From the NCBI GenBank assembly GCA_012845835.1, contig JABAKD010000011.1, forward strand, positions 5,542,036 through 5,606,035: DNA of 64,000 nt, read 5' to 3'. This document shows, piece after piece, positions 1 to 11,503 of the stretch. The position numbers were made by a program, and so were the translations under genes. Below the pieces are notes generated by a model. It had not been told where the DNA came from, ran no database searches, and saw only the letters and a list, made by a program, of their open reading frames with translations. Each line of letters starts with the position of its first letter. Position 1 is the first letter of the stretch. The DNA comes from Undaria pinnatifida (lineage: Eukaryota; Sar; Phaeophyceae; Laminariales; Alariaceae).

Positions 1-564
1 AGATAACTCCATCGCCTGTCACGCTCTTATTTCGTGAGCTGTCTGCCGCGCTGCCCCAGTGTTGTTGGTATACATATACACAGCCCAGCGTCTGTTACGC
101 CGCTGATGATGCTGTTATATATGTGTGTGTGATTCCACGCATGCATGCATGATGAGCACCATTCGAGCATGAGTATGGTTTCGGGATGTCTGCGTATCTT
201 GTGATTAGTTCTTACCAGGTTCGAAGGAAGGGTTGTCGCGGTATTCTGGGTTTTCGCGGTATCCTGCATGCCTTTGGCTATCGGCTGCTTGTGACGATGC
301 TGCTGTTTTCTGCATCCGTAGTTTCCATCTTGCCACGACATGGGGTCCGCCGGCTGCCTGTCGTGCTGCTTCTATTCACTGGTGTTCGAGTACGTTAAAC
401 TCGGTGTCTACAATCTTGCTGCTGTTGTATCATGTGATACCATACATACATGAGTTCTGAAGAATACGACCACCATCAGGATTTTGTCTTTTGTGTCTTC
501 ACTCATTTTTCTAATGTCAGAAACTGCACATGCTTCACGGTGGCGCCGCCACCGTGGGGCGTTA
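1..564. other. No gene recognised
   Basis: Short open frames occur on both strands, but none shows a recognisable domain or motif. The stretch lies just outside the LTR remnant of the Copia element to its right and may be older flanking or transposon DNA. Confidence 0.4.
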
Positions 565-985
565 TGGATATTTTGGTGGATACCCTTGACACTGTGACGA
601 GAGGCTGTGTCCTCGACGTTAATCGAGATGGCGGTACTGCGAGCGGGTAACTGAGAAGTAGAAGATACTTCGGTGCAGTGGAGACGATGACGTTATGCTA
701 CAAACACGGCACTTAAGTGGCCAACATACCACAGAGAATGCAGGAGTCCAGACAATGGTGGCTTCCCAAAAGACTCTACGACAGCTATAATACCATGAAG
801 ATCCAGAGAGGTCAGCAAAGAATGGGGTAGAAGGTTCTACGACGAGACAACTCTACAGCAGTAGTAATCGTCCGCATACGTTGCATTTTAACCGACACAT
901 ATAAGATCTATAATACACACGAGAGCAATGCTACTGAACATTGACTACAGCAGTAGTACAGGACATGTGCCAATATTTCCAAACA
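565..985 (-). repeat. Copia 3' LTR remnant
   Basis: On the minus strand this begins TGTTTGG directly after a purine-rich tract (GAGAGGGAG, 986-994), which is the usual polypurine tract/LTR junction. The part at about 565-890 is an inverted copy of 11495-11840, which lies upstream of a second Copia element on the plus strand; shared blocks include GTCGAGGACACAGCCTCTCG. The inner end of the LTR is not clear because similarity between the two copies fades near 565. Confidence 0.6.
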
Positions 986-1344
986 CTCCCTCTCAATGAA
1001 AAATGCAGTGAAATTCTAAAAGAACAAAATAACCTACGTGGTGATAGTTAGTCAAGCAGACCAAGTAAATCATTCGATTCTCAACCACACACATACAAAG
1101 CAGATGTTACGTGGTACGTCCACACGTGTTAGTACTAGTACTATTAATAGTACTAGTGCTTACGATACTCCCATTCTAAATTTCCAATCCTACATAGCAC
1201 ATTAAGCCAGCGATGATACACAGCCGGATGTCGACTACTGAAATAGTAAACTGATTCACACAAACAACAGATTCGCAAACACACATAGACTATGCGTATA
1301 GCACTAGTTGTAGATACCGTTTAGAAATTCTTGATTTCATGCAG
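986..1344 (-). other. Copia polypurine tract and 3' non-coding segment
   Basis: This lies between the RNase H pseudogene and the LTR. The purine tract at 986-994 (minus strand) would prime plus-strand synthesis in a Copia element. The remainder is AT-rich with no coding signal. Confidence 0.45.
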
Positions 1345-3392
1345 TAGTTATTGACGACGGTTCTTGTTCAGGTGCTTGGTCCCGATGTCCGCCAAATTGT
1401 CTTCCGTTGAAACGTAGTGAGTGGTGATCATGTTTTCCTTGACCAGCTCACGGATATAGAAGAACCTCGAAGCGGTGTGTTTGCTGCGAGAACTGTACAC
1501 ACGGTTCCCGATGACGTGAAGTGTGGTCATGTCGTCTATTTTCAACGGCGCCTGTTTGAACTCTTCATCAAACCCTAGTTCAGTGAGCATGTTCGAACAG
1601 AACACCGCTTCCTTCATGGCGATCGCACATGCAACCAAATCAGCCTCCATCGTGGACATTGCGGTCAGGCTCTGAACTCCTGACTTGAAGCTCACCGGAG
1701 CCCTGCACAACATCATGATGTATCACGACGTCGACTTACCGTTGTCGGGGTTATTGCCCCAGTTGGAGTCCGAGAAGGCTGTGAGTTTGAAGCCTCTTTT
1801 CTGGTAAACGATTGTAAAATCTGTCCAGATAACGCAGAAGGTGCTTAGCTGCCCCCTGCCTGGTGAGCCTTCGCAGGTTTCGACATAGATAGCACGAATG
1901 GTGTCGTACCTTAGAACTTGAGCGGGATACATGACCGAGCCAGTGATCGACTGGTACCGTTGGGTCTCTTTTTCGTTGAGCAGCGTATCTTCCGGCTGTT
2001 TCGTGGAAAGCCGGAAACGTAGCCTGAAATACTAGCGGGGATGCAGTCCGCCATGCCAAACCGATCCAAGATGGACTTGGTGTATTTCTCCTGGCTGATA
2101 GTCAGCGTACCGTTCTCACGGTCCCGCGTAACGTGCATGCCCAACACGAGCGATATGTCGTCCATGTCCTTTATGTTGAACTTGTTCATCAGCTTCCTCT
2201 TGATCATCCCGATCACTACGATGCTGGCACCCACAAGGAGAAGATCGTCCACGTAAAGTGTGAGGATGACGATGACTCCGTTGTGCTGGTAGATATACAC
2301 GCAGGTGTCGGAGTTGAGCGGCTCAAATCCGACCGCGATCAGGACGGGATCTATGGTGAAAAAACAATTCCTGGGGCTTTGTGCCAGTCCGTAGAGACTC
2401 TTCCCTAGTTTCATCACTAAGGGGCCTCCATCCTTGTCTTAGGTTTTGAAACCAGGTGAAACTTCCACAAACACCTCCTCCTCGATGTCCGCGTACAGAA
2501 AAGAATTTTGCATATCCATCTGTGCTTCCCAGCCGAAATGCGCTGCAATCGCAAGCACCATCCGTATGCTCTGTAGCCGGCAGACTGGAGCGAAGGTGCT
2601 GCCGCAGTCTCGCCCTGGGATCTGATTCCAGCCTTGAGCAACTAGACGCGCCTTGCGGGTGTTGTCAGGCTTGAGCTCGGATGACTCACTTGGATTTGTA
2701 AATCCTGTGTTCTGGCATAACTGTTGAGTGTGGAACCAGCATGAAGACCTTGAGGTGTTACAAACACGTGACCTCCTTGTTGAGAGCAGCAATCCACAGC
2801 TCAGCATCAGGCATCTTCATCTCTTCCTGAAACGTTATCGGAACGTTAGGTTGCACGGTCATTGCGGCGTACGTAAATTCCATGAATTGTGGGAAATCTG
2901 TTTGAGCGATGTTCATAAACTCCCCCTACGTGGGTAGTGCGAGTCCGAGAAGTTGTAGTTTTCTGAGAGTCTTGGCATCAGGCGCGTTGGCAACCGATCT
3001 GGGTGCAGGACGTTGCGACGTAATACCACCACGTCCTCCGCGAGATGAAGAATGTCCGTGAGATGCAACGCGTCCACCATGTGATGCAACAACTCCGCGA
3101 GATGCAGCAAGAGAACCACGCGACGCTGAACCGAGCGGCGCAGGACCAGAACTACCAGACGGTGCAGAACCCGATGGCTGAGAACCAGACGCCGGAGAAT
3201 TATTACCTGACCCTGAGGAGCTAAATTCCCCGGGCGAAGCAGGATTTCTCTCCACAGGAGGAGCAGGGTTCTCTCCCCCAGGAGAAGCACTCAATGTGCT
3301 TTTAAAAGGTGGGGTCGAGTTGGCAGGACTGACTCCTAGGCCACGGTCAGTGGTTTCACGAATGCTCGTTCCCGACGCCTTCGGTCCAACCG
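1345..3392 (-). pseudogene. Copia pol remnant (RT and RNase H)
   Basis: Degenerate Ty1/copia polyprotein read on the minus strand, crossing stops and frameshifts. In order from the right: a Ser/Pro/Gly-rich linker (3400-2930), as expected between integrase and RT; a block with MPDAELWIAALNKEV; KARLVAQGWNQ (about 2650); the RT aspartate in QMDMQNSFLYA (about 2520); GKSLYGLAQSPR (about 2400); and the catalytic YVDD followed by LLLVGA (about 2250). RNase H follows in other frames: SDSNWGNNPDNGKST (about 1780) and STMEADLVACAIAMKEAVF. The RT core residues survive but the frame is broken several times, so the copy cannot be active. Gag, protease and integrase core are missing: the element is cut at about 3392, where a Penelope-like element begins on the other strand. 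Confidence 0.88.
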
Positions 3393-5786
3393 GTGAAAGC
3401 ACCTAAATTAATCGTCATGGGGTTCACTAGTGAGATTGCCAACGTAGTCCCCCTGCGCGGATTACTGATGCGGCCAAATATATTAAGTAGGATACCCCCT
3501 GTATGCGTTGGGTTTCGGGAGAGTATTGCGGAAACAATTCCATGTTTCAAGTATGGCCAGACCTTGGATTCTTTCTTCCTCAATGCCAACGCCGTAGCAC
3601 GCGACATCAACCAGGATTTTCAGTGTATTTGCGGGAATTCTAGATGGTCTACGTATGCCGTATGTATTAAGGATGGTTCCCTTTGTGTATTAACAACGGA
3701 CGCAGAGTGCCTTAATTAAGCCTTAATTAAGCAGAAAGATGCTGAAGCCATCCATAAATTGCAGGCCGGGTTTAGATTAGATTATGCGGAGGAGAAGCAT
3801 ACAGCCCCATTTTATGTGCAATTGGTCACGGCCATTGAGGAACATGTAGCCGAGATCTGCAGCAACTTAGCAATCAACTACGTGGATACTTCAGACTGTC
3901 CAGAGGAACACGCTATTTGAAGAAATACGTAGGTGTTTAGAATACGCAGAAGATGCTGCTGAAACACGTCCAGTAACAGGCAACATCGACATTTCGGCAG
4001 CCAGACACGCAGTCAAACAGGCGCATAACAGTGCCGTTATCACCAAAGTGGACAAAGCAGCAAACTGCTTGAGCGTCATGTGCAAAGCCTGTTATGCGAG
4101 AGTAACCAACAGCAGAGTTGAGTGGTCCAGGATATACACGAGTTGAGAGTGAATTGTTCCCAGACCTCATGAAAAAAATTACGACGAGGCAAATTACATA
4201 TTTATTTGCTGAAGGAACATTTACCGATACCGATGGTCATGGTCAAAATCCAAGACCCTCAAAATCCACACAAACACAAGTATGTCAAAAGGTACTCTAT
4301 CTACGCAGATACCGGTTAGATATCTTATGCCCAAATTACACAAAGCGATCCCAGCTTTCCGGGGTATCACAGCGTGTTGTGGCACAACCACAGAAGAAGG
4401 CGTAGCTAAGATAGTAAATGCAGTACTCGTTGGCATCAGACCAGTACTAGATGCCTTGTGGCGTGAAGAATGTGTTCGTATCGGTTTGGTTGCAAACAAG
4501 TAAGTGTTGGATTACGTCTGATGGGGCTGAGATAGTAGATGTTATGAAAGTTTTGAACCACAAAGCAGCGATGGCAAAAAACGGACTGCCTCACCACCTG
4601 GAAACTTTTGATTTTGTAGCCATGTACACTAACATTCCGGTCAAATGTCTTAAACGTATCATGGGCGAGTTACTGGACTTGGTATTCACGTACCAAGAAG
4701 CAAAAGACGGTTCCAAATCGATGTACATTAAGTATGGGTTCAAAAATGATGAAAAGGAACCGAAGATCAACAAAATACACTGGTCTCTCAATCCTCCTGT
4801 AAATACTAATGAAACGACCAACAACAAAAAAGGGAATTTAATGTTGGTCAAGCTAAACTGTGTGAATGGATTAACTTCGTATTAGACGAAGGGTTTGTAC
4901 AATTTGGAGGAGCGGTATATAAGCAATCATCGGGCATATTCATGGGCACTGCACCCGCACCCGATTTAGCGAACGATTTTGCGTTCATGCATGAACTCAG
5001 TTTCCTAAAAACTATGATAAATAGATATTTGCTCGATACGAGAAACAACATTGAACCTCTTTACCCTTTAGAGTTTATTGAACAGTAGTACGGTAGTAAC
5101 ACTAAGTGATTCATAGATGACGTACTTACGGTAGCACCAGGCTTACAAGTAGGAAATGTCCTACATTTGAACAAATTATTGAGCGGGAATGAGGGGAGGG
5201 AGGGGTGTATGGTGGAATGTATCCAAAACACATCCTGGATGACGAGGGTGAGCAGGTTGCGAACCCTGTATCTATCACCAAGGAGCAAAGAGGGCAAACA
5301 GTGCATTTCCTGGATATGGAAATTCTTCAAAGTACTCCTTGAGTGTCGCAAATTCGAATGTATGATAAACGGGACCACATGGAGACACTGAAGCAGTACC
5401 GTAGATACCCCCACATTGAAACACGATTATCAAAAAAGTGTTTGTATGCGACCCTCCACTGCCAACTTTGTCGATTTGAAATTAGGCGCTCGGAAATCCA
5501 TTTCTCCCAAGTAGCAGCAGCTAAGTTGATGACGGACATGATTAGACATGGTTATGCCAAGGAACGTTTGCGGAACAAACTCCACAATTTCCGCAAAACA
5601 TTTTTCAAAACCTTACCAATAAAGCCGACTATTAAAAGAGTGCATGACCCGGTTGTACGTGAGAAGTATTGGTGGTTGGTCACTGAAGGAGTTTGGAAAT
5701 GTATCGAAAGGGAAGGCCAAGCACCCGGGCATGATAGGCTGCTGAGTGATGAGTGGGTACGTCTTTGTACGTTACATGGTTTTTAA
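3393..5786 (+). pseudogene. Penelope-like reverse transcriptase remnant
   Basis: Degenerate RT of the Penelope-like element (PLE) type spread over several frames. Diagnostic blocks in order: a cysteine-containing N-terminal segment (about 3620-3700); YLMPKLHK (4321-4344), the PLE PKxHK motif; FDFVAMYTNIP (about 4606-4640), carrying the first catalytic Asp equivalent; GIFMGTAPAPDLAND (about 4935-4980); and FIDDVLTV (about 5107-5130), the active-site box. The thumb and C-terminus are open from 5343 to 5786 (YDKRDHMETLKQYRRYPHIETRL and a Gly-Tyr-containing helix region). An in-frame TGA sits immediately before FIDD, and other stops and frameshifts lie at about 3719, 4503 and 4885. No GIY-YIG domain follows the RT, so the element is either endonuclease-less, truncated, or of the class with an N-terminal endonuclease lost at 3393. 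Confidence 0.82.
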
Positions 5787-6461
5787 GAATGAGCGATTGA
5801 ATTGCAGAAGTTATACATGATTTATGGGAATGGCCACTTCGCCTGTCCCTCAAACGTTTATTTTTACAAAGTGCCATACATAGAGGAATGAACAACCACC
5901 GTTTATGGGAATAGATAGATATAAGACTTATGGAGAGGGGGAGGGGGGGGGGGGGGGTATTTTCGTGGATAAGTGGAAACGTAGTCACGTAAGCATGGCC
6001 GTAGACATTAGAGTCTGAGAGTGTGATGCACCGTCGTACCTGAGTGAACAATGTGTGCGGGCATGTTGATTCGAGTTATTCGGAAGAGGTGTGTAGATTA
6101 CGTATACTACATTTGGATGTGTGTGGGTTGGGAAGCGGGTACATATGAGTGTGGAAGTGTGTATGGACTGTGCATGTCGAGTACTGGGTATTCGTGGGTT
6201 GAAAAGAGGGTGTATATAAGCATGGAAGTGTTCAACCTACGTTCATAGGTTACAGCGTCTTTATTAAAGACGTTACCAAAGACGTTACGATACATCTGAG
6301 GATTACAAAAACGTTATCACAAATAATATTGTTATGTATGGATTATTTTGTCTTCTCTACGACGTCGATTGAGGAATGAAAATTATAACCAAGTTTCTCA
6401 ACTATACCAACGCAAAACACAAATTCATGACGTACACATCAAACACGCTACCTACCTAGAA
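5787..6461. other. No gene recognised; G-run and TG-rich DNA
   Basis: Follows the Penelope-like remnant and may include its 3' non-coding end. A long G run lies at about 5938-5957. No domain-bearing open frame was seen. Confidence 0.4.
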
Positions 6462-6570
6462 CCGACAAATTTCAGGAAATAAACAACGCCGAAAATCATG
6501 CCAAAACATGGTATGTCCACGGAAACAACGAACGTTACTGAGTCCAAATCATGCCTGAATGCAAGGGCTA

Positions 6571-6614
<44 letters not shown>

Positions 6615-6915
6615 TTTTTTTTTTCTTTCTTTCTTTTTCTCCTCCCTCGCTTTCCTCCAAACGCCCCACATCGAAATCCGCCAGAGTAATAAACACTTCC
6701 ACGCACTGGATATCCCGCTGCTGCAATTCACCCCCTCCCCCCCCCCCCCACACACACACCCTTCCCTCACCAGATATTGGACTTACAGACTTCACTTGAT
6801 AAACTGATGCATTACCTTCCACGAATTTCATAGTTTCCGTCCACAGACTGACTAAAATCACCCTGTTGACCCGGATAGCTACACTGTAGTTGCAAGTGGA
6901 GTCACCCAAACCTCC
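6462..6915 (-). repeat. Foldback G-tract repeat, partial copy
   Basis: A minus-oriented partial copy of the dispersed family seen complete at 19238-20147. It has the CACTTGATAAACTGATGCAT block, the CCCTGTTGACCC block and TAGCTACACTGTAGTT near 6870-6890. Long C and CA runs lie at about 6725-6760. The terminal-repeat end is missing. Confidence 0.6.
6571..6614. repeat. (GTC)n microsatellite
   Basis: About 14 uninterrupted GTC units followed by a T run. Reading frames through it give poly-Arg, poly-Val or poly-Asp and are not genes. Confidence 0.95.
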
Positions 6916-7349
6916 CTAAACCTCCCACAGCTCATCACATGTCACCCGCCAACATGACGGGATACTCAATAAGCAGACTACCTATACATACAAACGCTTT
7001 CTTGTCAAATCCCCCCCCCCCCTTTTTCTTAAACCCTAGCCTCACTCCGTATTTCGATTCAACCCACACCGTGTAGCAAAAAGATTAATATACACATAGT
7101 CAAACTATGAAGAGTAACGGTATTATAAGTGTATTACGATACCGCTACAAACCATAGTTGTCAAGGCTGGTTACTGCATGTTTATCTTCAGGGATGAATA
7201 TGCATTTAACCATACTTGACAAAAGCCGCGAGGGGGAACGTTGAAATTACCAAACGTCCCTCGCAACTTCGTTTTTAGCCCCCGGAAGCAGTTTTCTCGG
7301 CTTACAAAAATACGTTTTGCAGATATATACAACAGCCCCCCCCCCTCCC
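6916..7349. other. No gene recognised
   Basis: AT-rich DNA with C runs at about 7010-7022 and 7338-7352. No coding or structural signal was seen. Confidence 0.35.
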
Positions 7350-7765
7350 CCCCCAACCACTGTAAACCAATATGTATTCGAAAACACGACTCTGATACAA
7401 TACGATAATGAAGTCTAAAACATCAACCAAAAAGTACACGTGTAGCAAAAACCACGTGGTTGCAAAACAAAACAAAACAAAACAAAATAATACGTATTCG
7501 AAAACACCACCCTGATACAATACGATAACGAAACCTAGAACATCAACCAAAACGTACACGTGTAGCAAAAACTACGCGGTTACAAAATAGTATGTATTTG
7601 AAAACACCACTCCGAAACAACACGATAACGAAGTCTAGAACATAAACCAAAACATATACGTGTAGCATCAACAACGCAGAAAGCACCACTTTGAAACAAT
7701 ACGATAACCAAGTCTAGAATATCAACCAAAACATACGTGAAATAAAACCACGCGGACACACGACA
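7350..7765. repeat. Tandem repeat of about 100 bp, four degenerate units
   Basis: Units begin near 7370, 7491, 7591 and 7680, and each carries ATTCGAAAACACCAC (or a variant), then ACAATACGATAACGAAGTCTA, then CATCAACCAAAACGTACACGTGTAGCA. The first unit is longer because of an AAAAC microsatellite at about 7456-7485. The minus-strand open frames here simply reflect the periodicity. Confidence 0.85.
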
Positions 7766-8548
7766 CACTAAAACCATATATACGTCTGCATACGAACGCC
7801 AGTCAAAGGATGGAACCCATATACCCTGGGTTCCAAATTGAGGTCCCTACGATTCAGAAACATCACATAGTTCACATAAAGTCTTTACACAAACCTAAAA
7901 ATGCGTCACAACTGCTCGTTGCCAAATGACAGGTTCATCAAGAACGCGAGAACAAACAGAACGAGAGACGGGGTAATCGCAACAGCGCAAATCATTATAG
8001 CATTCGCCCACCACATCACCTCCTTTGAAATTGGTTTTGGGCATCAGCGAACTGGGTCCAACGCATGCCCGTAGTGTCTTAGGTGGAGTGAGGAGCGGTA
8101 GTAAAAATCAAGTGCGCTGCTCGATAACCTGTTCCTGACCGTCGGTATACTGAACAATCTTCGGGCCGCGTCTTCTCTGTGTCAGGTGTGTGAGGAATTT
8201 CTTTGTCGTTTTTCGAGCAAGCGGTTGGGTTGGCATATACTACCTGGCTTGATGTAAAGGAAAGGAACACCACTCAGCGATCATCTACTACACGTTAGGG
8301 CATGTTTTCATGAGCAACACTAACAAGAGCACCAGACATGGACTCGACATCTACAGGACCACAACATCTTCGACGACAGTGGGGAGAAACAAGACGTATA
8401 ATCGTACACTATGGTCCATAATAATAATGTGAAAAGTAAGTACAGACAGGTATGTTAACACTGCGGTAAACCACACGACCAACCTATTACGCAGGGTATT
8501 TCGTGCCTCCATCCGCTTACATGATTGCCTGACAACCTCTACCATACC
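7766..8548. other. No gene recognised
   Basis: Unique-looking sequence between two tandem arrays. The short open frames have no recognisable motif. Confidence 0.35.
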
Positions 8549-9185
8549 AAACGCAGTAGCATATGCCTAACGAAGTACAGTCACCCTCGCGTTCAATAGT
8601 GGTGACATCGCATGTCCACGTGAGACAACCTTTACGAAACGCAGTAGCATATGCCTAACGAAATAAAGTCACCCTCGCGTTCAACAGTAGTGACATCGCA
8701 TATATATATGACATTGCATGCCCACCTCACCTGCTGTACTTGTAAGATGTATCTCTGTCTTAGAATTGGCGACCTCAGAGCCCCACAGCGGCACGGTAAA
8801 AATCGTGGGCGTGAAATCGTACATTTGAGACAATAATAAGTTGAAAAGGAAGCACAGGCAGATGTGATAAAATTGCGGTAAACCACACTGCCGAGCCATC
8901 GCATACCCACCTGAGACGACCTCTACGAAACACAGTACCATATACCTAACGAAGTAAAGTCACCCTCGCGGTCAATAGTGATGACATCGCATATATATGA
9001 CATCGCATACCAACCTCGCCTGATGTATTTGTAGGATGTATCTCTGTCTTAAAATTGACGACCGCAGAGCCCCACATCGGCAAGGTAAAAATCATGAGCG
9101 TGAAGTCGTACATTTATTTGAGACAATAATAATTTGAAAAGGAAGCACAGGCAGATGAAAAACTTGCGATAAACAACCTTACCAA
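8549..9185. repeat. Tandem repeat of about 300 bp with partial extra unit
   Basis: A short unit at about 8549-8635 is followed by two longer units at about 8636-8935 and 8936-9185. Each carries CATATGCCTAACGAAGT (or a variant), CACCCTCGCG.TCAA.AGT, TGACATCGCATATATA, GATGTATCTCTGTCTTA and GAAAAGGAAGCACAGGCAGA. Part of the unit recurs inverted at 48720-48945. Confidence 0.82.
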
Positions 9186-9239
9186 CCCATTACGTAGGGT
9201 ATTTCGTACATACCGTCTGCATGATCGCCTCCCAACCTA

Positions 9240-9585
9240 TGCCAAGCGAAGTATGACTAACGAGGTAACGTAATTGAGCGCGTGTATACCAAGCATGACT
9301 AACAAGGTAACGTAATTGAGCGCATGTATACCAAGCGTTCCTTAAAAACTGACGATTCGCATTTCTTCCTCTAGTGCTCAATGGCGGAGACAGTGCATGG
9401 CCACATACATCACCTCGCATGTTGCATTTGGCAATACGTATCTCTTTCGTATAATTAGCGATGTCAGAAAATATTAATAACTATATGATGGTGGTGACAA
9501 ACAGTGCATGACCACATCACCTCGCCTGTTGTATTTGGCAATACGTATCTCTTTCTTATAATTAGCGATGTCAGAAAATAATGGA
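9240..9585. repeat. Two short tandem duplications
   Basis: A 44-bp unit (TGACTAACGAGGTAACGTAAT and flank) is repeated at about 9250-9335. Then a unit of about 100 bp (CATCACCTCGC, GCAATACGTATCTCTTTC, ATAATTAGCGATGTCAGAAAAT) is repeated at 9405-9475 and 9510-9585. The same blocks occur in reverse orientation at 48720-48945. Confidence 0.8.
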
Positions 9586-9756
9586 AACTACAAATAAAAT
9601 ATTCTAGCTTTCGATCCATGTACAACAACAAATTGTGAAGATTTAACACGTTATTTACTACACTTCAACACTGGGCTGCATGCTGCATCTAACATCAAAC
9701 CTTCTAGAATAGTAAACATTACCAGGCAGATGATATAAAAGGATGTCTTCTCGCTA

Positions 9757-10436
9757 CAATCGTCAGGTTTGTCCCCTTTAAGGATTAATAGTTTCCGCGC
9801 ACATATTGAAATGTCCCGCCCCCCGCCCCCCCCCCCTCCCCTCCCCCTCCCCTGATCCCTCTTTGTTCATAAAAAACCCCACCCCTTTCCCCCCCCGCCC
9901 CCCGCCCCCGATCCCTCCCCCCCCCCCCCCCTTTCCGCCTAGTTTGTCCAAACGCCCCACTCACAATCGAAATCGGCCAAAGAAATAAACACCTATACGC
10001 AGTTGATATTACGTCATTATCTTTCTGACCATCCATGACGTAGTTTTCATTATTTCCCCCCACGCCCCCCAAAACCCCCCCCTCCAACGCCCCCTCTTTT
10101 CCATCCACCCGCACGATCGCCTAGACCTGGCACCACGCGTACAACAAGCCCCTACATATATTTGATCTCACAGCCAAAGTGTATTTGAATATTATTTGTC
10201 CTTAAAAATCCCCCCCCCCCCCCCCCCCCCCTTCTCGCTCTCCCTTGCTCAAACGCCCCACCTAATATCCGCCAGATTAATAAACACTTCACGCACTCGA
10301 TATTACCTCATTATCTTTCTAGAGCCATCCATGCGGCTGCTTCTCCCCCCCCCGCCCCGAACGCCTCCTTCTTCCCCACCACCCGCACCATCGCCTAGAC
10401 CTAGCACCACATGTATTTTCAGTTTTTATAATATAT
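9757..10436 (-). repeat. Foldback G-tract repeat, minus-oriented copies
   Basis: Contains GTCCCCTTTAAGGATTAATAG, CCGCGCACA, long C tracts (9816-9933, 10058-10092, 10204-10232), GCACGATCGCCTAGACCTGGCACCACGCGT and terminal-repeat-like GATCTCACAGCCAAAGTGTATTT (about 10166). The order mirrors 47.4-48.6 kb in reverse. A second shorter C-rich partial copy occupies 10196-10436. Confidence 0.7.
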
Positions 10437-11503
10437 ACACTCCAGCTGTGAGATCAAAGATTTCGTCGAAACTCATCTTTGCAAGCTGTGTGTGATACTC
10501 CGATCGCGCGCATTACGAGTTGTGTGTCCTCATTAAGGATATAGGTCGGCGACTCCCCTTGCAACTACAGTGTAGCTATCAGGGTCAACAGAGTGATGTT
10601 AGGCAGTCTGCGCACGGAAAATATAAAACCCGTTTCTGAGGGGGACAAAATCTGACAGCTGTGGAAGGAAATGCATCATCAGTTTATTAAGTGAATCTTG
10701 CAAGTCGAATATCCGGTGAGGGGAGGGCGGAGGTTTTTAGGACGTGGGGGCCTGATTTTGATCAAAAGGGGGGCGGGAGGGGGGGAGGGGGGGGAAGGGG
10801 GCGGGTGGGGCAGGTCAATTTGTGCGTGGAAACTATAAATCCTTCTTGCGGGGGAGGGGGGGGGGAATGGGCGGGGGGGGCGGGGGGCGGGTGCGGGTGG
10901 TGGGGAAGGAGGAGGCGTTGGGGGCGGGGGTGAGTGGGAATTGCAGCAGCGGCATGGACGGCTCTAAAAAGATAACGAGGCGATATCCAGGGCGTGGAAG
11001 TGTTTATTACTCTGGCGGATTTCGATATTAGGTGAGGCGTTTAAGCAAGAGAAAGCGAGGGAACAGAAAAAAAAAAAGGGGGCGGGGGGGAGGGGGGGGG
11101 GGAGGGGTTTTCAAGAGGTTTAGGTCACATAAAATATTAAAATATATAGTCTATATATTTTTTTTTCTTCTCAAAACCATCAGATTTACCCCCTTAAAGG
11201 ATTTGTAGCTTCCACGCACAAATTGCCCGCCCCCCACCCCTTCCCCCCCCCTTCCCCCCCCCCTCCAACCCCGCCCCTTTTGATCAAAACCAGGCCCCCA
11301 CGTCCTTCAAAACTCCGCCCTCCCCTCACGGGTTATTCGGCTTACATAATTCACTTGATAAACGGATGCATTTCCTTCCACAGCCGTTAGATTTTGTCCC
11401 CCTCAGAAACGGGTTTTATAGTTTCCGCGCACAGCCTGCCTAACATCACCCTGTTGACCCTGATAGCTACACTGTAGTTGTAAGGGGACTCGCCGACCTA
11501 TAT
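10437..11503. repeat. Large inverted repeat of foldback G-tract family
   Basis: The plus-oriented arm begins with the terminal repeat ACACTCCAGCTGTGAGATCA (10437) and runs through ATAGGTCGGCGACTCCCCTT and CAACAG into G tracts (10766-10890). The opposite arm (about 11180-11503) is the reverse complement: C tracts, then CTTCCACAGCCGTTAGATTTTGT, CCCTGTTGACCC and GGGGACTCGCCGACCTATAT. The arms of roughly 300 bp could fold into a very long hairpin whose stem includes G-on-C homopolymer tracts. Confidence 0.75.

Noticed and set aside
3356-3610. 84-codon minus-strand ORF joining Copia and Penelope-like regions
   Set aside because: It is the antisense of the Penelope-like N-terminal region and has no Copia motif.
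6452-6909. ORFs with poly-Arg, poly-Val or poly-Asp stretches
   Set aside because: They are translations of the (GTC)n microsatellite and adjoining T/C runs in different frames.
9778-10495. Gly-rich and Pro-rich ORFs
   Set aside because: Products of long C/G tracts in the foldback repeats; no codon or motif evidence.
10691-11031. Gly/Trp-rich plus-strand ORFs
   Set aside because: They translate the G tracts of a foldback element arm.
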